DNA from: Hygrocybe punicea
Lineage: Eukaryota > Basidiomycota > Agaricomycetes > Agaricales > Hygrophoraceae
Reading direction: 5' to 3'
Assembly: GCA_963556145.1 (NCBI GenBank)
Contig: OY744472.1
Location: forward strand, 1,178,001-1,242,000
DNA: 64,000 bases
Below are positions 8,958 to 21,393 of this stretch, in pieces. Below the pieces are notes generated by a model. It searched no databases. It had not been told where the DNA came from and saw nothing but the letters and a program-made list of their open reading frames with translations. Made by a program: the position numbers and the translations under genes. Within the stretch, counting starts at the first letter, position 1. Every line of letters starts with the position of its first letter.

Positions 8958-11900
8958 GTTATTGTACATTTCAAATTATAGATACCTCAACAGCTCCAAT
9001 TGAGCTGATCTAATGTCTGTACTGCAAATATAACTGAGGAAAAATCAATCATAAAAAACATGAAAATACTGTCAAATTATCACTACCAGGCCAAGGCCAG
9101 GCCAAAGCCCTGACTCAGGGCCTGGCCTGAGCTTTTGGAAAGCCCAAGCCCTGAAAACCCAGGCCTGCACATCACTAAGTGCAATAGGTCCAGAACAACA
9201 AACTGTACTGGACACTTTATTTGTCAAATTATTACAGCTGTTTCACCCTTGGCAGCACTTCTCAGGTCAACAAGACCAGGTATTTATGTAATGGGAAAGT
9301 AGTCTTGCAGACTACCCTCCTTCAGGAGGGTAGTAAGACCCTCTGACTGAGATGTTCTTGTCAAGTTCTCGAGATGTTTTTTTGTCAAGTTCTGATATGT
9401 TTTTTGTCAAGTTCTAATATGTTTTTTTGTCAAGTTCTGATATGTTTTTTTCTGAAATGTGTTTTTGTCAAGGTTCTCATGTTTTTTTGTCTATTATTTT
9501 TATGCTGTAGAAAATGTTAAATCAAGATTGCCACAATACTGTGACAATTATATACAAGCAGTCACCAGGGGGGACACAATCAAATTACCAAAAAAACCCA
9601 TAAGAGGCTCTTGGGATGCATATGATGCTCTCAGGATGGTTAGTCAATAGGGTTCAAACCATTCTGCCAGCTTTGTCTGCATCCACCACTCCAGTTCATT
9701 CTGTACAAGATCTGCCAATAGGACATCACAGCTTGAGGGGGGAAGTTCTAGTGTTGCCACAGCTTGGCTAAAACCAGCTAGCCATTTTTTAGCCATTGCA
9801 AATTAAAAATCCAGTAAAATCAATAAAATCACACATAAATTGTCATGGATGTAAATCACATTGGTGCACATGCTCAAATATCTTCAGAGTTTCTGCCATT
9901 TTACTGGATTCACAACGGCTTAAAAATGGCTAGCCAGTTTTAGCTGAGCCATGGCAACACTAGGAAGTTCAATGGGATGTGATGAAGGGTAAGCTCAAGG
10001 CAGGGGGGGGGCGGTTTGTGGTGGGTCGGGAGGTTCATGGGTTAGGAGTGGGAGGTTCATGGGAGGTTCATGGGAGGTTCATGGGAGGTTCATGGGAGGT
10101 TCATGGGAGGTTCATGAGAGATTTGCAGGATGTTTGCAGTTACATAATTTCCTAGCAGCCAATCAGAGCATGAATAAATCTCCTACTGAATGTAAATCTC
10201 ATATCGTGCAGTGAACAAGAGCAAATAAAATACTGAAAAAATGCAAGGACATAACTGAGATATGCCCCTTCAGGTTGGTGATGAAATTATAGCTAGTTGT
10301 GTAGAGAAACCCATGGTTAAGGGCAAAGTGTCGGGCTACTAGTAGTAATATATACATCATGACTGATTGCCTCTTTCGACTTCATTCACCACCATCGACC
10401 TTCACCAGCAGCCACTGCCAACTTCCACATCACCGTCACCCACAGCATTGAATACAATGAGGGAGGGCAAGGCCAGGAGGTGGTGCACCCACTGTAAAGG
10501 CGAGGTCGGGGTGGCTGCGGAATAATAATCCTAAGCCTGTGGGGTCAGCGTAGAAGTGACTAGGAATAGTCTAACAAGCTTCAGTAAGATAATAGGATAT
10601 AAAAGGTAAGAAGCCGCCGAGTAAACTACTGAAATCTATCGAGACCGATCGAAGCCGACGAAGCCGACGATGTCGGGTACGGCGGGTCGGGTGTCGGGTG
10701 ACAAGAAACGTAGAGATTAAGACGGTAGAAGGACGGGGAGAGCGTTGAGGAAACCGACGAGTAGTATGTGTGATGGATTTTACTGAGAGACTAATTCTCA
10801 GAGAGAGGAAACGGGGGAACTGGTTTCTTATTTTGAGACAGCGCTTGGGCACCGTTTTTATACTACAAAGTTCTGTACCTAGATTCGGACGAGAGTCCTC
10901 GGCCGATGAGAGGAAACAAAGGAGAATAAAAATGGGGAAGTAGGAAGAGCGTTGCGAGGCGACGATGACAGGGAAAATGGGTGGAAGATATAAAAACCAT
11001 AAAAGATGCAAAATACTTTACTATATCCCCATAAGGGAGACGCTAGGCGTGAATAAGGCAAGTCCGATGTCGGGATCCCAGTCCGATGAGATCTATCTTT
11101 GATATTTGAAGTTCCGTGAGTTTAGGAGATAGACCGACCGGGTACGTGAGCGGCCGTGCTAGTCGGTATGCATCGGGTTGCGTCGGGTTGCGTCGGGTTC
11201 GAACGTAGATTGCTAGAGACGTCGGGTTCGAGCGGATTCGCTAGATATCGATGTTACAGCCTCAGAGGGTCGAGGACCCTCTACACCACGTACTGGCCCA
11301 GGTAAGTCCCCAGTCCCTCACCACTAATTTTCTGTGACTGCCAGTATGACCTTGGACGACAAGAGAGCACGACGATGATGACATGGCATTGATGCAAGCA
11401 ACAATGAGGATGAGGATGGGGACAGGAGGCATGAGCAACAGGGAGGGCAACGATGAGAAGTCTCCCTGCCTTCTCTGCTGCCACCTGAGCCAAGTTCAGC
11501 CAACCCCACCTCACGAATATGTACATCCACGTCAATTGACACATGCACAGCGTTCGCGAGGTGTTCAGGACAGACATGTACATGTGACCCCCACTGATTC
11601 CTCAATTCAGGAGGACCTCTTTTTCCCTCTCTTTTTTTCGGGTGTAAATTAGCCTATGTACATGTAAAGAAGAGTGAGAAAGTGGAGCTTGCCATCAGCA
11701 ACAGTGAGCTCAAATGCAGGTGTCCTCCCCCTGTGATGTACTCTCCCTGTGATGTACCCGTTGACAGGTGGGTATCCTGAAAACACCTTGCAAATGCTGT
11801 GCATGCATCAATTGACGTGGATGTACGTATTCATGAAGTGGGGTTGGCTCGGGTGGCAGCAGGGAAGGCAGGAAGACTTCTCATCATTGCCCTCCCTGTT

Positions 11901-14900
11901 GCTCATGCCTCCTGTCCCCATCCTTGTCATCCTGAAAACCTCGTAAATGCAGTGCACATGTCAATTGAGGTGGATGTACATATTCACGAGGTGGGGTTGG
12001 CTCGGGAGGTGGCAGCAAGGGAAGGCAGGGAGGAAAACACCTCATGAGCGCCATGCATGCATCAATTGACACGGTCATACATATTTGTGAGAAGGGGTTG
12101 GCTTGGGTGATAGGGAGGCGGAGCAGTAGGGAGGGCAGGGAGACATTTCCCTCCTTGTTGCTCATGCTCTCCTGTCCTTGTCCTCATCATCATCATTGCT
12201 TGCATCTACACCGCATTGTCATTGTTGGGCCCTCTCGGTTATACTGCATCACAGAAAATTAGTGGAGGGGAGGTGAGTGACAGGGGTCTAGTAGGTGGGC
12301 GCACCCTAGCTCTATTTTTGTCATTGTTGCTGGCAATGTGGTGGCAGAGGTAGTGAAAGAATTAGCAAAAACCACAGGGAAAAAAACCCCATGTGAGGTT
12401 CATCAGATGGATGCGAGAGGGGAAGGCAATTCTATTTTTAGATTGACCGCGCGAGGCTAGTCTGCAAGATGGGTTTATTACCCCATCTTGCAGACCTCAA
12501 AAACCTTCATAGAAGACCCACCTTAGGTGAGCTGTTTTAGTAAATGATGGCAGTCCCCGGATTTTTTTTCTTCAATAAGGAAATTCGGACTTTGGTTATT
12601 TCTCACAGTCCTTGTACCATAGCACTTGTACATGTACAGATCAATCAGCCAAGACATCAAGCTATCGGCTTACATGATCATGGCATTCTCAGCCTGAATG
12701 AAATCCTTGCATGCTGTGGATTCTCGGAAAGAACCTGGTACCAAATTCAAGGCCATCTACATGCAACTGGCAATGTGATTACTCCCCCCAAGTACTCTTC
12801 ATGGCCACATTCACTCCCTCGACCATGATGATGTACAATACCTTTTCAAACTTATTTGCCAAAACCCCGACTACTTCCTGGATGAGCTTCTCCATTTGCT
12901 CAAGACAAATCGCTTCATCTCCATTCATTACACCACTATCCATGCTGAACTCACTCAGCTCAATGTCAACCACAAGAAATTACAACACATCACCCTCAAA
13001 AGGAATGAGGACCTATGTGCACTGTTCATTACACATGCTGCCCAGTATTCACCCAAAGAGATTGGCTTCATCAATGAGGTATCCAGGGATAGGCACACAC
13101 TGAGCCGGAACTATGGGAGGTTGAGGAAAGGCAGGTGGCTTCCAAGAATCAGCCCTTTGTTCATGGATGCCATACCTCAACGGTTGGACTGCTGTCCCTC
13201 AATGCATTTATTTGCAGCAAGACAGTAGAGGGGTCATTGATGAAGGTGGAGTTTCTGAGTTGGATCGAGCACACAGTGGCATGTACCTGTTCCTCCTGAT
13301 TGTCTACAACTTTGTCTCATAATGCCTATAGCTACCCAAGTGCTCTTGCTATCCAGGTCTGCTAAGTGTTTTGATCCTCAACAATGCCAAGATTCATCAT
13401 GGTGGAGAGCTCCAGGAGCTTGCTGATCATGTTGGCATTCGCATTGAATATCTCCCTCCCTACTCACCGGATTTCAATCCAATTGAAGAGGCGTTTTCAA
13501 AGATCAAACACTTTCTGCGGCGCCATTGGGACTACTATGAGAGGCAGGGTGATGGGATCTTTTATGACATGTTTGAAGTCCTAGACATCATCACAAGCAA
13601 CAATGCAGCAGGGTATTTTGCGCATGCCAGGTATTTCTAGGTAGCTTGTATGTTGTACATATATGTTGTATTTCTCACTTGAAGAATCATTTGTATTTGC
13701 ATCTCCCCCTCAAACGAAGCAAATAAAATGCATTGTATTATGGGCAAGACAACAAATCAAGGGCTACACTACTGACTATGAGATGACAACTGATTGGAAC
13801 TATGCATCACCGGCACACCACCTTTCAACTCCATCACGGAATGTAGCAATTTCACCAAGACAAAAATCCATCTGCTTGAGGTCTTGGACAGTCACAAAAT
13901 GTAGCATGCAAGCGTGTTGATATGAATTGTCCAGCAGCTTCTCCTGAATGCCATTTCCCAGGTCAAACATCACACAGAACTCGATGATTGGCATATCACG
14001 TCCAGGTCCTCGGTTTGGTTGGATGATCGCATAACACAGTAGGTCATACTGGTCCACAACCACTTCTGCAGGGGGGGTATACACAGGTGCTGCTGGTGCA
14101 TAGGCAGGAATGCCGGGAGCAGGGGCAGGGTGAATGAATCGGTCAAGTTGTTCCATTATATCATTGCCAAAGGTGAAGTTGATGACAGGTGCAGCAGGCA
14201 AGACAGGACCATTGGCCTTGGCCTTCTGAGCCTCTTGATGACACTGAAGCACAGGGGAAAGATTGTCCTTGTTCACATCGAAGAGATGGTGATGCGGTGG
14301 TGTGTTGACAGTAGCCGGTTCATCATCCATCATCTAGATATGCATGTAAGTGATGTATCATGAGTGAAATATAAATTGGACATACCATCACTGAAGCCCA
14401 AATGTCGAGTCACTCATGGCTAAGGGGAAGATGGATGTGTTCTGAATCAACGTAAGAATACTTCCCAATGCAATTTGGCTGCTGTTTGGGGCACTTCCAT
14501 TGCTCCTCAAGAAGCTTCACATTAGCTACACATTTGAGATTGCCAGGGAGATTGGCTGGATCAGGCGATTTCTTCTTGGTGCCTGCACCTGCCTTCTCAG
14601 TGTCGACCTCAGCAACTGGTGCATTTTCCTTGTGTTGTGAGATGGTAATGGTAATGATGGGGGATTCCTTGTTCGAGGCCTTGCAGGCCCAAGTTATTAC
14701 TCTTGTGTAGTCAGCTTCCGAGAGCACTGGCATGCCTGGCTTGGTGATGATGCGTGGAATGGTGCACATGATCTCATAGTGGGTAATGTCAAGCTGAGGT
14801 GGATTGAGAGATGCTGAGATCTTTGCAAGTAACTGGGCTTTGAAGGTAGTCCAAGGTTCGTCGAGAGTGAGCTGGAATGTGTGTGACTTTGGGCTGTGCT

Positions 14901-16600
14901 TGGAAACGGCCTTCTGCAAGTTGGCTGCTGAGTAGATCACAATGATGTAGGTGACATCAATTGATTTTGGAGGTGATACTAGAAAGGAATGGGTGAGTTT
15001 CAGGTGCTGATATGGGGAAGAACACTAACAGCTTGTCTGAGGTCGAGATCGCTTTTGAGGAACGCTGACAACTGGGGCACTCTCCAACTCCTCACGGTTG
15101 CTGTCAGTGTGGTCAGAGTCATGCGATGAATGTGATGAGTGGTCAACATCAGAGCTGAGAATACTGGGCTGGTGTCGAGGATGCTTCTTCTTGCATCCAC
15201 TGGTCATGCTGGTGAGTGGAGCAGGAAAAAAACCCAAAGTCTGAATTTCCTTATTGAAGAAAAAAATCCAGGGACTGCCATCATTTACTAAAATGGCTGT
15301 AAGTTGAATTGAATTAAAAAATGCATGGGTGGCAGGGTACTCCCAGCCACCTGTTTTGTTGACATTACGAGTCCCTATAAGGGAATCGTTCTATACGGTG
15401 GATTTTTCAACTCAGGGTCAGACTCTAATTTGCCAAGCCGTGGGAACAATTGTTGCAAACTGTGGGAACAATTTTGAAGCCCTGTGAATAAATTTGAAAC
15501 CGTGTGACTGCTGACTTTGTAACTGTGAGAATTTGTTGTCTCAAATGAGCAAGAACAATAAGGTCACCAGATCAAAGGTGCCAAGTTGGGAAAGTGTAGT
15601 CCACTGCTAAGTCGACTTCATGACAATAATCGTATTCTTTGTTGGTGTAATGTGCATTATGACATATGGATGAGTTGAAAACCTGTCTGAACAGTACTGA
15701 GAGTTCTGTATTGTCCAACTAGTATCCCTGCTGTATTCTGAGGAATTGCCAGTGCAATATAGACTGAATGAACCAGATATGATATCTTTGTTTACAGATA
15801 CATATAACAGCTATGTACATTGGAATCACAAGGAACAGGTTTAACACTGGTTTAACCAGCGGGTTCATCATTTTTCGGCACAAAGTGTTTTGCAGATGTC
15901 CCTACCTGAATCCGGGGCATTGCAATTGCACAAATAATAGCAGAAATAAAAGTCTGGACAGTTGTTGGATGTGCATTATGTGCCATATTTGACATCCCAT
16001 ATTGAAGCAGAGAAAGTGCAAGCAGAGCTATCAACATTGAGAAACTATGGAGTTCACACATTGGTACCCCAGATGCTGTTTCAATGTATTCATTGAATGG
16101 GCTCATAAGGGTGAGGTGTATAATTTGTTGATGTTTCATCAAAGGACACGAAAATAGTACAATAAATGCAGTCAACTGCATAATGATTCGAGATCCAGAC
16201 ACAAGGACAAGGAACATAATTAGTTCAAGAGAAGCTCCAATCATGCCAGAACAAAATAATATGATTGGAAAGCAATTATTAAATAGCAAAGCATCATATT
16301 TATGGCAGGATGGGAAGAAGTGAAGGTTGGGCCAAGATACAATCCAATGGTATCAATGCAGGAACATAGCAACATAGGCTTCTCAGTACAGCAGTGAATT
16401 TCGTCATCAATTTAGATATAAAGGAGTAAATATGCTTGTTGTACCTGCAGATTTCGTCCAGTTAATATGACACGTCTTTGAACAAAAGGTTATGCATCAC
16501 ATATGCGAAGTAAAGGTAGTTTGATTGAATTTGTACAATGAATTGTAATTCAGTTTCATGGACCACAAACCGAACATATTGGACATGTTCGGTGTGTTCG
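8444..16600. repeat. 8.16-kb segment identical to 1-8157
   Basis: The offset is 8443 at the start, 8442 after one T is lost (~9443), 8443 after one C is gained (~12785), 8442 after one G is lost (~13137) and 8443 after one base is gained (~15230). All four changes are homopolymer-length changes. The match runs until position 16600, exactly where the first copy hits the gap. Equivalent sub-features: MITE 9749-9962, solo LTR 10493-11285, cassette 11286-12292, hairpin 12460-12495, R2 15368-15595, hydrophobic ORF 15852-16289 (minus). Confidence 0.95.
12529..15299. mobile_element. Tc1-like element, second copy
   Basis: Terminal repeats lie at 12540-12597 and about 15232-15288. The transposase relic (12544-13640, +) has the same two Asp-to-Asn changes plus two extra frame breaks caused only by homopolymer length (C run near 12785, GG near 13137). 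The accessory gene (13800-15207, -) has the same TGA. Confidence 0.85.
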
Positions 16601-16627
16601 GTCAATGTGTTCGGTCAATATGTTCAG
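16570..16627. repeat. GAACA/TGTTCGG motif cluster, left
   Basis: CCGAACATATTGGACATGTT is followed by three further TGTTCGG-type units (GTGTTCGG, TGTGTTCGG, ATGTTCAGG). The same words make up the large array at 23462-23870. This cluster lies about 0.7 kb beyond the 3' end of gene A, and it is where the left contig broke. 16628-16776 shows nothing else. Confidence 0.7.
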
Positions 16628-16776
16628 GTTACTATTGTCATATGTGATCAGTACACATTGAACATTGGATATAGTTAGCTATCCAGTGGTGATACAAAGA
16701 GAATATGCAAACATTAAATCTGGATTATAGGTAGATAATGGATTTTCAATAGCTCATTCTCATCTTTTCAGCAAAA

Positions 16777-17300
16777 AGGCACATTGAGAAATTTGGACTT
16801 GGTAGAATTTTGGGTGCTGTGTTTTGTATCTCATGAAATACTGCTTGGATCAAGATGGTTATACAGTTTATGATTCTGGTTGTATTTCGAGCCTAGTGAC
16901 AGACAAACATAGTACAGATGCAATGACGGCTCAAAGGACAAAAATAGAGAAGAATATGGTATATGTACTTCTAGGCCTTGAAAAGATGAACAACCTTCTC
17001 CCTCCAGTCTTCTTCATATGAGCTCTTTCGATGTCATAATTTGACAGTATCATTTTGGGCGTCAAAAAGTACTGGTCTACCTTTTATTTCATCAACAACT
17101 CACTATATCCTAAATATTGTTCAAATGTAATTACAGGCGTAGATAGTCCTCAAGACATAGTACAACTTCCCTGTATAACCATCTTAATCCAAATAGTATT
17201 TCATGAGATACAAAACACAGCACCCAAAATTCTACCAAGTCCAAATTTCTCAATCGATTCAAAAAGGTGCAGTTGCTGCCATCAGATAGCAAAACAGCTG
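16777..17300. mobile_element. foldback/MITE-type element, left arm partly deleted
   Basis: The left arm 16777-16868 (AGAAATTTGGACTTGGTAG...) is the inverse of the right arm around 17170-17270. The right tip ends AAAACAGCTG followed by TA (17301-17302). The centre and right arm are homologous to the larger foldback at 52261-53052 (shared words include CTCATATGAAGAAGA-type and TATATGTACTTCTA strings). It carries no coding sequence. Confidence 0.75.
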
Positions 17301-17340
17301 TAACATATCAACGGGTTGAGTACACATACAATATTATACA

Positions 17341-18596
17341 TTAGCATCGGTCTATATTCATATTATAGAAGCGTTGCCTTGTTTCCACAACACCCTCTGC
17401 ATCATTACCCTCTTCCACATACCCAACATGCCGTTTGATGGCTATTCTGGGCTGTGTAGTTGGTGTAGGCAAAGCTGTCTTGTTGCGAATCATAGTTGCT
17501 TCCTGAGAATATACATCAGTATTCGTTTAATTCTTGATGTATTAAAGTGTTACCTCTGTGAAGTCACTGTCTACTAGTGCCAATGACCGTAGATTCAGAA
17601 TCATCTTGAATTTATCCTTCTTTACCGGAACTGCCGATATTGTAAACTGAACCTCCACTATATCACCGATTCTAAAGCAAGTTGGGTTTGTTGGAATGAA
17701 GCTAATAAATATTTCCATCAGTAGGGATGTGATCCCAATTCATCGTCACTCACCAATGTCGATTTCTATCAGACTTCAACTTGTAATAAAGTACGCAATT
17801 GTCCTGGCCATGAAAGTAGCGGGAATTCGCAAGTGAGGTTAATATGCCTTTTGGATCGATGACATACTCGAATGGAATGTGAGAGGAAGTGTTGTCATGT
17901 CGGCGATCAGTGAAATATCGGGTTCCTATTGCGAGTGCCATGTAATCCATGTATGTAGAAGGCGTAAAAGCTTGCATTGCTTTGTCAGGAAATTGACGAG
18001 CCAGTTTCTGGTGCAGAATCCGAAGGTTATCGATATAGGATTGAAAGCCCGTTGTATCAAGGCCAGTTACGACTATGCTTTGACGTATGAAGGGCGTTCG
18101 GCGTTCTGGTTGACTATTGCAGTGATTCATCAGAATGGTATTCAAGGAATTGATACGAATTTAGCACATACCTGGTTGTTATGGGTGGAAGATCTTTCGC
18201 CACCAAAATCGCTTGCAAACTTAATACCAATTCTTGATGTTCGGATTCATCATTGGTTGGAAGTGTAAACTTCCAGCAATTTGGAGAGTCAACATGCACA
18301 ATATTGACATTTGCAATCTGGCAATGCGGTCAATATGATATACCTTTTCAAATCCAATGACTTACGTTTGTGGCCTTCGCAAGCTGACTTTCATCATCGT
18401 CTAAGCGTGCAGATATGATTTCCTGCAGATGTTCAGCTGTCAATTTGGTGTCAAATACTAGCCAGTATATATATGGTGGATATTGCTAACATGCACCCTT
18501 GAAGTTGTAATAGTTGTCCATCACGTACAAAGCAGTGGTGAGATGTATATTGCGTGGCACAATTTCGTCCACTTCATGGATTATATCTTCCGCCAT
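17341..18596 (-). CDS. gene A: orphan protein, ~333 aa, six exons, intact
   Basis: Reading on the minus strand from ATG at 18594-18596 (MAEDIIHEVDEIVP) gives six exons separated by introns of about 40-60 bp with normal signals (for example GTAAGT...TTGCCAG, GTATGTGCTAA...AATAG, GTGAGT...TATTAG). All junctions keep the frame, and the stop is at 17341-17343. Recognisable stretches are MDYMALAIGTRYF, FEYVIDPKGIL, GDIVEVQFTISAVPV and KMILNLRSLALVD. I associate the last two with an expanded agaricomycete orphan family; no biochemical function is known to me. It diverges from gene B across 19 kb (662 bp apart). That no stop or frameshift occurs over six exons, beside heavily decayed transposons, argues for a functional gene. 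Confidence 0.7.
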
Positions 18597-19258
18597 CACC
18601 GATCATATCCATATTGGCTTTTGATGTCCATGTGATGATAGCTTTCAGGATCCGTTTTGCTTTTGTTTTTGTATTGCATTCTTCAATATTGAAGTTTGCG
18701 TCATTTTGCATAATACGGATCCTTTCCATGTCTTTCAAATGCACCACATAATGTTGGTTGTCAGCTGTCTGGTTTGGATATGGTATAGTCAAGCATGTAC
18801 GCCAGCTTTTCCGCATTAATTCTGCATCACAGTATATGTGTGCACAGCATTAAAATTAGCCCCTATCCATTATGCATCAATATCTGTTAGTATACCCCAT
18901 GTTTCTTAATTTGGCATTATGCATTTTTGTTTTATGAATACCCCTTTTTGTTTAGTCTCCATTCCTAACTTTAATTGAATTTGTCAACAATTCATGAAAT
19001 CTACCAGTATAAACTTGTGGCGAATATCATGTGGACAGTCATCCATTTTTCATGCATACCTTTGCGCTTTGCATGGAGTACATGGCCCAAGAAGCCTCGT
19101 TTGGTATATGAGCATGTGCCAATGGTGGATCCTCTGATGTTATTGTTGAAGTTTTGGATTCACCGATTCATCTTAAATTCATAGCTTATTGTTTTTGAGT
19201 GATTTAAAGCGTGAGTGGAGATGATATCCACTATTCCATCAACTTTTACCGCTCTCCA
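18597..19258. promoter_or_regulatory. divergent promoter region of genes A and B
   Basis: A 662-bp AT-rich spacer separates two head-to-head genes, so it should hold both promoters. No box could be assigned with confidence. Short open frames here (18574-18816 minus, 18975-19184 plus) look like chance. Confidence 0.4.
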
Positions 19259-21306
19259 ATGCCTCCCAAGAAGTCCACCGCCACGAAATCAAACTCGAAA
19301 GCAAAATCCAAGGCCACCATGTATGCATCCCTATTTTACTCGGTATAACTGAAGTTTCTATTGCATGCACTAAAGACGGCCTTCTGCAACAATCGAGAAG
19401 CGGAAGAAGGTCATCAAGACTTGGGCTGATGATGATATGTATGTGTCATCGTTTTAATCGTTATCTATTTTTGACCAATGGACAGTGTGGCTTTGTCCAA
19501 TGCTAATGATGATGCCGTCAGTATTCAAAGCACTGGCAGTGTAATGGCACCGTCAACGCTCACAAGGTATCTATAATCACATATCATTGTTATCCAATAT
19601 GAGTTAACAAATATCAATATCCTCCTAGGCATTCCGTCAAGTTTCGCAACGTTAAAGACGTGTTAGTGTTTCAATATCAAATATATCCACCATGATATCA
19701 ATCTGTTACAGTGGAAAGAAACGTCAAATGTCATCTCCCAATGTCACCGACAATGACGACAATGTGTAAATATTTTTCATAGGTATTGTCTCATCATTGA
19801 CAGGTTATCTATAGTAAAACGCCTTCCCCCACCAAGAAATTGAAAGCTGCATCTAATCAATCACGAGACGGTGAGGAAGAGGAGGAAGAGGAAGAGGAAG
19901 AGGATTACGGTTCTAAGTGAGTTGTTCGGTTATCATAGACATATCCATTTGTTCAAACAAATCGTTTGACTGTTTAGGCATCGTCGCAAAGTAGCCTTGA
20001 TGAAGAACCCCGATAAGCCAATTTCATGTGTATTTTACGTGCCGATATGAATATTCTCATTCATTAATTGTAACAGCGTTTCTAATACTCCATCCAAGAA
20101 GTCGAAGTCCACGAAGGCCATCATGCTCGATGATACCGACGATGATAAAGGCTCCAGTGGCGATGAAGGAGATCTGACCTATGCACTGACGCAGATCACC
20201 AGGTGTGTTGGATCTTATTACACCGTGGTGTTTGATGTAGATGTCGTGAATCTAGCTTACCATCTCCGAACGTTGATGAGTCCGATATTGGCACGAGGGA
20301 TCCTCAACTTGTTGACACCTACCAAGACTGTGTCAATATCAAGTATGCAATTGCATTTATACCCTTGTCATTTACTCATAACCATTCAGGGCAGCAGCAA
20401 TGGTATCCTGGTCCAGTGCAATTGGGAATGGCAACCCACAGTTCAGTGATATCATCACTGACATCTACAAGATCAACAGAAAGTACGTTATTTGAACAGC
20501 AATTTGAGGTCAATTTGGTCGATTCATTGGATATAATATAGGTTATTGGTTTCCGCCATTACATTTGATAGATCTGGGAGGTACTCTAATCTCTCTCGTG
20601 ATAACCCTGCCCATATCTCCACTGGTGCATTTGGTCGCAACTTCTTTCATGCAGTCGGAGGTGGAATGCCGACGATCTTTACATCGGTCATCATAGTGGA
20701 GTCCTGCTTTCTCGATGAGCCCAAGATTGGTGGCAATACAAAGCCGGTCAAGGTTATACAGGGTGCACTACTTCAAGGGGAATGGGAGCGATATGTTGGT
20801 GCTATTGGAATGGTGATTCGCGAGTCCGAATTTCGGGCCCAACTGTATAAGGACTATGTGTCCTTCTCAACGACCACAGCAAGTGGAATGGATACATCTC
20901 CCAGTTTGTGCATTAATCATTTTTAGTTGTAATTCCTAATCGATTTTCATAGAGGCATCGACATCCAAAAATGTACAACTTAGTCCATTCACTCGTCGAC
21001 CCACTCCATCTTATCATAAGGCCGCTCTATCATTTTACGATATTGGTAAGCATCCGGTCGTCTAATATAAATTGATATCTTAAGTATGTGTTGTCAGTGC
21101 CCATCTATGATGCACGCAAAGTCAAAGCGGACTTCACGTCCACTCTCATATCGCTCCAGCAACTACCCATCTTCCCGCACAATATCCCTGCAGGATCCTG
21201 TGTCGTTGTTGGACACACCATCAATACATTCAAGCGTGTAGATGACATGATGAAGAGCATTTCACTCAATGTGCAATGGGTCATGGTCTTGGGAGTGCCG
21301 AAATGA
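19259..21306 (+). CDS. gene B: orphan protein, ~440 aa, about 13 exons, intact
   Basis: ATG at 19259 (MPPKKSTATKSNSKAKSKAT) opens a chain of small exons, each bounded by GTRNGN...YAG. The N-terminal third is basic and Ser/Lys-rich with KRKKVIKTW and a poly-Glu run near 19870, as in a nuclear, disordered tail. The C-terminal half is folded-looking: LLVSAITFDRSGRYSNLS, AFGRNFFHAVGGG, GEWERYVGAIGMV, VPIYDARK, IPAGSCVVVGHT, and the ending SLNVQWVMVLGVPK. That ending matches a basidiomycete orphan family I recall with FNIQWVVVLGTP at the C-terminus. It has no recognisable catalytic motif. It runs tail to tail with gene C (87 bp between stops). Exon calls for the shortest N-terminal exons are less certain than the C-terminal ones. 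Confidence 0.65.
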
Positions 21307-21393
21307 TTGCTCCACTTAGCATCATTTATATTTGTATCTTATGTCTGTTTTGTGAAATAAACGCGAACCGATCCATTGACTGTACAGATAATA

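Noticed and set aside
16834..17303. Small plus-strand frames (65-82 aa)
   Set aside because: They lie in the foldback-type element, whose larger relative at 52261-53052 is clearly non-coding.
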